In this document: positions 19,549-25,893 of the stretch, in pieces | How the letters are laid out: the number at the start of each line of letters is the position of its first letter | Numbering within the stretch: position 1 is the stretch's first letter | Assembly (NCBI GenBank): GCA_033557675.1 | Contig: JAWQRM010000237.1 | Coordinates: forward strand, 1-25,893 | Length of the DNA: 25,893 nt | Reading direction: 5' to 3' | Origin: Coptodactyla brooksi | Lineage: Eukaryota > Arthropoda > Insecta > Coleoptera > Scarabaeidae | Position numbers and translations under genes: made by a program | Notes under the pieces: model-generated | What the model was told of the DNA's origin: nothing | Databases searched by the model: none | The model's input: the letters and a program-made list of their open reading frames with translations, nothing else

Positions 19549-20200
19549 CCAGTCGAGATTATACCCCGAACGTATGTAGAGGATATAGTTTCATTTTTCA
19601 GGAAATCATACACTTGCTTTTTCCGTTCAAGAAACTCCACCTCATCGCCGGTTTTCCAACAAAAATAATAATTGTACGGATTACAAAAGTTAAATTAATA
19701 TTCACTTTAAACCGAATAATATTTCGGTTTTGTGTAAATTTTTCTGACATTTTCACATTTTTTGATATTTCTACTGAGACCTCACATTCTTAGTTGAAAA
19801 TAGCTATCTTTTTTAATTAGTTTTCTAATTATCTTTCTAATTAATCTCTTCTTACTCTTAATTAAGGAGATTATTCCACTCTCCTGCGATCAAATATAAA
19901 AATGGTAAAAATACCAGTAAAACATACGAAAAAGTGGAAAACACCTAAAAATTATGCATTTATGATACCTCAATACCTACAGCTAGGTAATCCTAACTGC
20001 ATACATTTTTATGTTGATTACTGACAAACTTTTCGTAACTATTCTATTTCAAAAAAAGGAAACTTTATTTTGCCGCTTGTAGCTTGACTCTAATGAACAG
20101 TGTAAAGTAGTTCATAGATATTATTGATATGAAATTACTGTGTTTCGGTTGATGTTTCTCCAAGATTTGAAATTAAGTAATTAATTACTCTTTATTAAAC
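19549..20200. other. No recognisable gene
   Basis: AT-rich, with TTAATTAGTTTTCTAATTATC-like palindromic patches near 19815-19865. Nothing coding recognised. Confidence 0.5.
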
Positions 20201-20217
20201 AAGCAAAAAATTTATTT

Positions 20218-20290
20218 CCGAGCAGGAATCAAATCTGGGACTTCGTGCTTTCATTGCAGGTGCTCTTACTATCTGAGCTGTACTAGAGTT
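20218..20290 (-). repeat. tRNA-derived sequence (tRNA pseudogene or SINE head)
   Basis: The minus strand reads CAGCTCAGATAGTAAGAGC (A-box and D-arm region), CCTGCAATGAAAGCACG (anticodon arm with one broken pair), then GTCCCAGATTTGATTCCTG (T-arm and B-box-like, GGTTCGATTCC in intact tRNAs). A run of six Ts lies about a dozen bases downstream, like a Pol III terminator. The B box is mutated, the anticodon loop lacks the usual T at position 33, and no clear acceptor stem is seen, so it is not a working tRNA. Confidence 0.6.
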
Positions 20291-20489
20291 TCTCCGCTCT
20301 TCAGAAAATCGTCTGCAGGTTTTTCCCTTTCGAAAAATCGCTACCAACTACGTCCCAGTGTAGGGTTCCAGTAAACGAGTTTATTGTGTCACGTTTCCTT
20401 GTGATATGAATGTGGTATGAATATTGTAGTACAGTGTACTGACTTTGACAATTACATACGAGATTTTCAGTTTTAGATTCCAGTCTTTC

Positions 20490-20535
20490 ATCACTCCTGA
20501 TGACGCTAACTTGCTTAGCGTAATGTGGGTACATC
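20490..20535 (+). ncRNA. Hammerhead-like motif, core partly lost
   Basis: Plus strand: CTGATGA (20497-20503) intact, then C, stem II GCTAAC-TTG-CTTAGC with one mismatch, then GTAA in place of GAAA. It belongs to the same subfamily as the copies at 8798, 9806 and 21885, and is upright relative to the plus strand. Confidence 0.5.
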
Positions 20536-20879
20536 TGTTTTAAATTTGTTACAACGAAGTTCAAATTTCGCGAGGTATATAAGTCCAATTATTGCAATTT
20601 TTTGTTGCTACGTTGGTACGTTTATCATATATTCTCAATTTTTCTACAAAAACTTAAACCTCAATGAACTTATTTACTGAAATATAAACTTTAGCACATC
20701 AATCGATTATCTAAGGTCTATGTTGCACGTTCTTTGAACTGACACTTGAACACAGACAATACTCCGCTTTTACACAAAACATTATACCAGTACAAACGGC
20801 TTTTCTAAACGAGCTGAGTAGGCATTAACATGCTTAACCTCTTTTTGTAATTGGCCCGAATTTGTGATTGGGTTGAGGA

Positions 20880-21114
20880 ATTTTGGAACCTTTGACTTAG
20901 TAACAAAGTCAAAGCAATTACAAATTTTATGTTTACAACAATTACACCATTACACCAAAACCGAAAAGTTTATTTTGCTTGAAGCATATTTTGCCTACCA
21001 AGTCGGCATCTTCAGAATCATCTTGATGAATCATTTGTCACTAGCGGTTCTGAAGATGCCGACTTGGTCGACGAAACGTGCATTAAACGAAGTAAACTTT
21101 TTGGTTTTAGTGTA
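20880..21114. repeat. Inverted pair of hammerhead-bearing repeats, 65-bp arms
   Basis: Arm 1 (20951-21015) and arm 2 (21050-21114) are reverse complements at roughly 80% of positions, separated by 34 bases. Outside arm 1 lies the block GGAACCTTTGACTTAGTAAC (20884), in the usual order for the minus-strand repeat. Most mismatches are transitions, as expected for decay of an originally better palindrome. It is a head-to-head pair of terminal repeats. Confidence 0.75.
21047..21097 (+). ncRNA. Hammerhead-like motif with intact core boxes
   Basis: Plus strand: GTT, CTGAAGA (21050-21056), T, stem II GCCGAC-TTG-GTCGAC with one C-A mismatch, GAAAC (21073-21077), a loop, GTA (possible cleavage triplet, 21092-21094), AAC pairing with GTT as a short stem I. 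Both catalytic boxes match the CUGANGA and GAAA consensus. Stem I is only three pairs, so activity is uncertain. Confidence 0.5.
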
Positions 21115-21540
21115 GTAATGGCAGCTGTAATATAACTTTCCTTTTTGAAATTGACAAGATGATTGCCATCTCCTCTGCTAGCGTCTCAATATTCAACTTT
21201 CGTTGTATATCCTCATTCCCGGTATACAAACATTTCCAAGAAATTTGTGTCATACGTAACTTGCAAGCGGAAAATGGTTATCTGCAATCACCGAAGTTTT
21301 TTCTTTATAGGGAAGGTTGCTGATAATATTAGTATATCATTTGTCTCGTGCTAAGCGATTTTCGAATTTTTGGGTCATTAATAAGCAATGCTGAATGAAC
21401 TTTTTTGGCAGTTACTGAATAAAGTCAATTATGATACTATAACCCTTATATACGAATGCATTATATTTTCTTTGATGTTTCGTCCAGATATAAAGTAAAT
21501 AATTTATTACCATTTATTAAAATAAGAAAACTAATTGTCG
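21115..21540. other. No recognisable gene
   Basis: AT-rich. Short open frames only. Confidence 0.5.
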
Positions 21541-21542
21541 TT

Positions 21543-21602
21543 CTAGCAAAATCCGAACCTGCAGCCTCATGACATACTCATTTAGCGAAACCAGCTATGG
21601 GG
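21543..21602 (-). repeat. Possible second tRNA-derived fragment
   Basis: The minus strand contains TAGCTGGTTTCGC, ATGAGTATGTCATGAGGC and GCAGGTTCGGATTTTGC. The last part fits a T arm with B box (GGTTCGAATCC-like). The A box is a poor match and no acceptor stem is visible. It may be the head of a SINE. Confidence 0.35.
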
Positions 21603-21825
21603 TGCAGTCGATTGGGTTCTCTTAACAAAAGAAACAGGAGGATGATTCCGAAGAATTAGCAAAACTTTATTTTAACCGTATACTTAACCACAAACTGACT
21701 GATGCGAAATATTGAGACCATATGTTGTAACTTTGATGATAGTTCTTTTATAAATTGGTGAAAGCAGCTGGTAATTTGCTACACGCTTTTATTTGAAAAA
21801 GACAGGTTCCAAGCTAAAATTAAGG

Positions 21826-21930
21826 GTTTGAAACTTTGGCTTCGTAACAAAATTAAAACACTACACTATAACAGGAAAAACAATACTCAACACACGTTTC
21901 GCTAACCAAGTCAGCATCATTAGGAACGAT
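21826..21930 (-). repeat. Hammerhead-bearing terminal repeat
   Basis: On the plus strand GAAACTTTGGCTTCGTAACA is followed by the minus-strand hammerhead motif at 21885-21927. Same block order as at 7250 and 20880. Confidence 0.65.
21885..21927 (-). ncRNA. Hammerhead-like motif with one core change
   Basis: Minus strand: GTTC, CTAATGA (expected CTGATGA), T, stem II GCTGAC-TTG-GTTAGC with one wobble, GAAAC, GTGT, GTT (triplet), GAGT. GUUC/GAGU gives a stem I rich in wobbles. The G-to-A change in the first box should reduce or abolish cleavage. Confidence 0.5.
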
Positions 21931-22818
21931 GAAGGACTGACCACTAAATGATTTCCATATAATGCTATATACACTAAAAATACTTACGCTTAATTGTTTC
22001 CTAGTTGGCTTTGTGCAATCAATATATCATAATTCCTCCCCATACAGCGCTTCACGTCCCCGTCATTTCTAGTCTAAGAATAAGGACTCAGATCTCTACC
22101 CTTTGCAAATTGCCAACCCATCCAGCGTTTTTTTAATTCTAATTACGAAAAGTCTATTTCTTCATTTACCTTTCAAATGTATCCAAAACTTTATTGATTG
22201 TCTCTTACTAGTTACGAAAAACCAATTAGAAAGTAATTAGGCGTCGCCTTTTTATCTTTTGATTTCGGAATGTAACCGGCCTATGCTAAAGCAGGCATAT
22301 ATGTGTATATATGCGCCTAAGCAATAAAGTTTGAGTTCTTTAGTAATAAAAGTTCTTTCATTGCTACACAGTAATATTAAAACACTGTAAGTTGTTTCAG
22401 CATTTATTAATACATATCAATCCCAATATATCTACGAACGAAATATTTCAGATAATAATTATTCATGACGTGCTTATGCACGTAGCAGGTCACTGGTCAC
22501 TAATGAACCATAAACTATCATACCCTTAGTATCTTTATCTCGGCGGCATAAATGTCCTGCAACCAGGACAGGTTGGCTTCTAAACATGAAAAGTAATAAA
22601 TTGATCGAGATCCTTGTTATTACCAAAAATAGCAGTATATTACCTTATACATCCATGTTAGTAGACACAATTTGTGATATTTATGTTTGCAAGGAATAGC
22701 TTTGACGATTGTTCCCGATTTTATGTTTTCCAAGCATATCGAGCACTTTTCTAAAGAACAGAAATAAAATGAACGTAATTCACAAATACTATTGTACCAT
22801 AATCAAAAAAGTACGTAC
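21931..22818. other. No recognisable gene; partly possible intron of the minus-strand candidate
   Basis: AT-rich. A small inverted repeat (GGCATATATGTGTATATATGCGCC) occurs near 22290. No acceptor-exon pair could be identified on the minus strand for the exon at 22819-22987. Confidence 0.5.
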
Positions 22819-22987
22819 CTTCATGTTCAATTGTTTCATCTGGAAGTTCTTCATGAATAAAATTAACTGTGCGTGTATGAAATTTTTGCCCCAAATCCTT
22901 ATCAACAATCAATGTAGAGAGTAAACGATCAATTGAAGCCATAATATCTTCTATTTCTTGATGATTTTTTCTCATGATATCAGCCAT
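22819..22987 (-). CDS. Candidate first coding exon of an unrecognised gene
   Basis: From ATG at 22987 the minus strand encodes 56 codons plus one base and ends at AAG|GTACGT (donor at 22818). The start has a strong context (AAAATGGCT, A at -3 and G at +4) and an in-frame TAG nine bases upstream. The peptide begins MADIMRKNHQEIEDIMASID and goes on as a charged, predicted-helical segment containing LLSTLIVDKDLGQKF and IHEELPDETIEHE. There is no signal peptide. Composition and codon pattern look like a conserved cytosolic or nuclear protein, unlike the random frames around it. After the donor the frame turns AT-rich (TYFFDYGTIVFV), as intron sequence would. I do not recognise the family. Further exons would lie to the left and were not found. 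Confidence 0.5.
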
Positions 22988-22989
22988 TT

Positions 22990-24900
22990 TTATCTATACG
23001 TATTTAAGTATGAAATGTACAGTGGATACTAACGCACGTAGTCTTCGTAGGAACCACTCAATGTTATATGACTATTAAAATGTACGCAAGTTCCGTTTTA
23101 AGACTAATTTGAGAAATGCTTAAAATCAAATTAAACTGATGTAAAGTTAATAACAGCATAAAACCGATGACTGGTTTATAAGGTAGTTTTAATGATGATG
23201 TATTTAGATAATGGTAAAATTGGTGATTTATACTTTTCATGGTGAATTTACAATGTTTGCTTTGCTGCATTGTTCGTGGTTTGCATTTTGTATACGTAAA
23301 TCATTAAAAAAATATGTTTTATGTCAAAAATATTCTTTTCGATTGGCCAGAAATAGCCATTGCTTAATGAGATTAAATTCACCGTCATAAGCAAGCGTTA
23401 TAATTACTCGTTCGTTAAAGAGCCACCGTGATAGCTAGATAATGAGCTACCGTGTCGTTAAAGTTGAATTTATTTCAAATATAAAAGCGTGATTCATGTT
23501 GAAGAGCATCTCTAGAAATATCAACATTTTTTCCCGAAAACAGAAGCACCTCAAAATTAGGCTCAGATAATCTGCAACAATAAATAAATTCTAAAACTAT
23601 GTGTTTATTTGTCTTTAGTGCAGTAACTAAGGACGAACTTATTATCTCTTACTTCGGTTACGAAACCGTAAATCGATTACCAAGCGAGTATTAAAAACGA
23701 CTTCAGCATTAACATAGTACGGTAAACCTCATTTCTCACACATTTTTAGTGCAATGTTTTCGAACAGTTATGTGTTTAAAATATCTCCAGTATAGCTCCG
23801 ATTATCCGCAGGCAGATTACCTGTCTATCGAATTGTCAACTGCGTCCAGTAGCAGTAAAAATTGACCTCACGTTATTCACGGATATCATTGGCAATTATC
23901 GTAGATAACCGTGATTTTTTATCTCCATAAAAGATACCTGTATGTTTAATTTTTTTATATTGTATAAGAATTAAGAGAAACTGAATAATTAAAGCAAGCT
24001 TAACTAAATGAAAGCAACAGATGTAATAGCCGTACAATTCGAGGTCGTGAACCTACCACACATATACGTAAAATGTTTGCTAGACGTTATGAGCAGTATG
24101 AGATGTTATCATTTCTCATGCAGAAAAGAATAAGTAATTGTATAAGACCTAGTAACACAAATTTATCGGGAAAACAGCCTTGAAAGGAAATAAAACTTTT
24201 TCTTTTTACCGAGCTTTTGAATAATTCTTTTATTCTTTTTCAGGGTTCAAGCTACAAAATACATGAAAAAACCGATAACAACAATGAATTACTAAATTTA
24301 AGCTATAATAACTTACAATAGAGGTTATTAATTGTATAAGCTTTTAGTCCTGGAGTATTTCTCAATAATCCCTTAATTAAAAATTGCTTAATTTTAACCT
24401 CTTCATATCTGAACCGGTATGGAAGTAAATAAATTAAAATAAATTCATTATGTTACCATATTGTACAAGATCGCTATAAAATTATACTGCAATGATGAAG
24501 ACTAACTCAGCTTGATCAGAAAATCTGTTGTCTAGCTTTGTGAAACTTAAAATATAAATTATGTATTCTCCAATTCTCTACACCACAAAATTGCAGACAA
24601 ATAAGTGCCTGCAATCATTCACTTAACCTATCATTTCATTATAATTAATAGCTGTTTAATTAAAGGAATTTATTTTTATTTATAATATCCTCCTATTTTC
24701 CTTCCTTTTTTGCTTTCTTTATTATCATCTTCTGCCATCTTGTCAAATTATTCGGAAATAAAACATGAATTTGAATTTTTCTTCTATTAGTTTTTCATAT
24801 CGAAGCGAATGATTTAAAATCGAACCACATCACCGAAACAATAATTTCTTGTATAATACAATTTCCCTTTCTTTCCCATTTTGCTCTGTTTTCTTTATTA
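22990..24900. other. Long stretch with no recognisable gene
   Basis: AT-rich. The first part would be 5' UTR or promoter of the minus-strand candidate exon. A near-duplicate phrase (CGTTAAAGAGCCACCGTGATAGCT, then GAGCTACCGTGTCGTTAAAG) occurs near 23413-23464. No other feature recognised. Confidence 0.5.
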
Positions 24901-24924
24901 ATTTCTCGCCAGAGGAATAAGTCG

Positions 24925-25386
24925 GAAATACAGGTGAGATAACCTCAGCCAACAAATGTGCATACATGCTAAGAAGTCTTCTATCCACAGTGATATCGAG
25001 AAAGGCAAAGGAGCTAATATATAAGACAGTAACAAGACCAACGATTACGTAAGCAAGTGAGACGTGGATAATGAACAAAGCAGACGAGTTGCGAATAGCT
25101 GTATGGGAGAAGAAGAGTTTATGGATTGCGGTTTCTGGATAGCCCATGGATACGACGAACAAACCAAGATTTGAAAACTTTATACCACTAACCAGGTATT
25201 GTGGGATTTATGAAGCGACTACGAATTGGATGGCTGGGACACTTAATCAGACAAGCACCAGATAGAATACCTAGCCGTATAATGGAAATTGGTGCGATGG
25301 GAACTAAAGATTGGAGGGAGAGGGCGAGGGACAGGAGGAATTAGAAAAGACTCTCAACTCAAGCCATAGTCCTTCTAGGCCTTTAG
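24925..25386 (+). pseudogene. C-terminal end of a non-LTR retrotransposon ORF2
   Basis: A broken plus-strand reading gives the region after the RT domain of a LINE ORF2. EITSANKCAYMLRSLLS (near 24936-24985), then SRKAKELIYKTVTRPTIT, a TAA in place of the usual Tyr, and ASETWIMNKADELR: the RPxxxYGSETW motif. After a stop and frameshift near 25140 the frame continues WIRRTNQDLKTLYH, GIVGFMKRLRIGWLGHLIRQ (the RLRWxGH motif) and DWRERARDRRN. It has a TAG at 25342 where Trp is expected, then KRLSTQAIVLLGL and the natural-looking stop at 25384-25386. It has the part of ORF2 that the copy at 14255 lacks and may be of the same family. The minus-strand frame across this area is a shadow. Confidence 0.8.
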
Positions 25387-25644
25387 CACTTCTATTATTA
25401 TTGTATTATTTTACCATTTTTTATATGTTTGTGTCTTACTCCATTACTATAAATACTTAGCGTACGTTCTTTCAGTTTCTCTTCTATATTTTATGCATAT
25501 ATTATCAATTTTTTTTCGTTTTTCACGCCCTCAAACTTCATTACTATACTTCAAAATACTCCCAATGAACATGTCAAACATTCTAACTTTTTCTCTCAAA
25601 TTTGCACTTTAGCTCCATTAATTTCACTAAATACGTATCCGAGG
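25387..25644. other. Spacer between LINE remnant and mariner
   Basis: AT-rich, possibly in part 3' UTR of the LINE. No poly(A) tail or duplication was identified. Confidence 0.5.
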
Positions 25645-25893
25645 TACGAGGGTTGCCTTTTATGTTTCGGGATTTGGCAACCCTAGTGTTACAATCTGGC
25701 AACTGACAGGTCTATCGTAAAGTTAGACGTTTTTGAGGTTATACGTACTCAGAACGTTTTGACATTCGAGCGCTATTTGTGTTGTTTACAGTAAGTTAAA
25801 AGATTCATCTGCCCCCAAAAATGGAATTAAATCGTGAACATTTTCGTGCGATTATTTTTTACAACTTTCGACGTGGATTAACTCAGCAACAGT
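25645..25893 (+). mobile_element. 5' end of a mariner transposon, cut by the window edge
   Basis: TA at 25645-25646 is the expected target dinucleotide. It is followed by a terminal repeat beginning CGAGGGTTGCCTTTTATGTT and continuing TCGGGATTTGG. The end contains its own 9-bp inversion (AGGGTTGCC at 25649, GGCAACCCT at 25676). After a leader of about 174 bases the transposase ATG follows. The 3' half and second terminal repeat are outside the window, so intactness cannot be judged. Confidence 0.85.
25821..25893 (+). CDS. mariner transposase, N-terminal 24 residues (partial)
   Basis: ATG opens a frame that reads MELNREHFRAIIFYNFRRG and runs off the window still open. This is the first helix of the paired-like helix-turn-helix domain (HTH_48 type) with which mariner transposases bind their terminal repeats. 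The ATG has A at -3 and G at +4. The family cuts at the terminal repeats and inserts at TA. Position, leader and terminal repeat all agree. Nothing in the visible part is broken, in contrast to the other elements here, so this may be a younger insertion. Within mariner it resembles the group whose proteins start MEL-REHFRA. The exact subfamily is not certain. Confidence 0.88.
   Translation, partial: MELNREHFRAIIFYNFRRGLTQQQ

Noticed and set aside
24830..25162. 110-codon minus-strand open frame
   Set aside because: It is the antisense shadow of the LINE ORF2 tail, whose plus-strand reading has recognisable motifs.
1..25893. CRISPR array, operon or bacterial-type system
   Set aside because: There are no regularly spaced identical repeats and no clustered long ORFs or Shine-Dalgarno-type starts. 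The window is eukaryotic.

Overview
This window looks like AT-rich intergenic or intronic DNA from an arthropod, most likely an insect. There are no dense bacterial-style genes. Coding traces are short and broken. The mobile-element families are ones common in insect genomes: Penelope-like elements, non-LTR retrotransposons, hAT, mariner, and an integrase of the KRBA2/Ginger-like type. I cannot name the species.

Layout. Positions 1-1690 hold a TA microsatellite and otherwise unrecognised DNA. Positions 2140-4265 (minus strand) hold a decayed KRBA2-like integrase, split by a 968-bp insertion (3186-4153) that is flanked by a perfect 10-bp direct repeat. At 5137-5212 (+) there is a short signal-peptide-like first exon with a strong splice donor. 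Positions 5985-6442 (+) hold a Penelope-like fragment (RT thumb plus GIY-YIG), followed by a hammerhead-like fold at 6743-6815. From 7250 to 9900 there are several copies of a hammerhead-like repeat. Positions 10165-10720 hold diverged tandem repeats. At 11534-11635 there is a weak candidate core promoter with a tiny secretory first exon.

Positions 14255-14950 (+) hold the reverse-transcriptase part of a decayed LINE, and 15376-16530 (minus) a decayed hAT transposase. Positions 18206-18677 (+) hold a second Penelope-like GIY-YIG fragment with its own hammerhead-like motif at 18818-18860. From 19474 to 22000 there are a hairpin, tRNA-derived sequences and more hammerhead repeats. At 22819-22987 (minus) there is a plausible first coding exon of an unrecognised gene. 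Positions 24925-25386 (+) hold the C-terminal end of another LINE. From 25647 to the window edge lies the 5' end of a mariner element, including its inverted terminal repeat and the start of its transposase.

The main unifying pattern is a dispersed repeat with a hammerhead-ribozyme-like core. It recurs at seven or more places, twice as inverted pairs. Its order and strand match the 3' flank of the Penelope-like ORF at 18206-18677, so most of these repeats are probably terminal-repeat debris of one Penelope family. Only the two candidate first exons at 5137 and 22987, and more weakly the one at 11605, suggest host genes. Their other exons were not found here, so most of the window may be intron or intergenic DNA.
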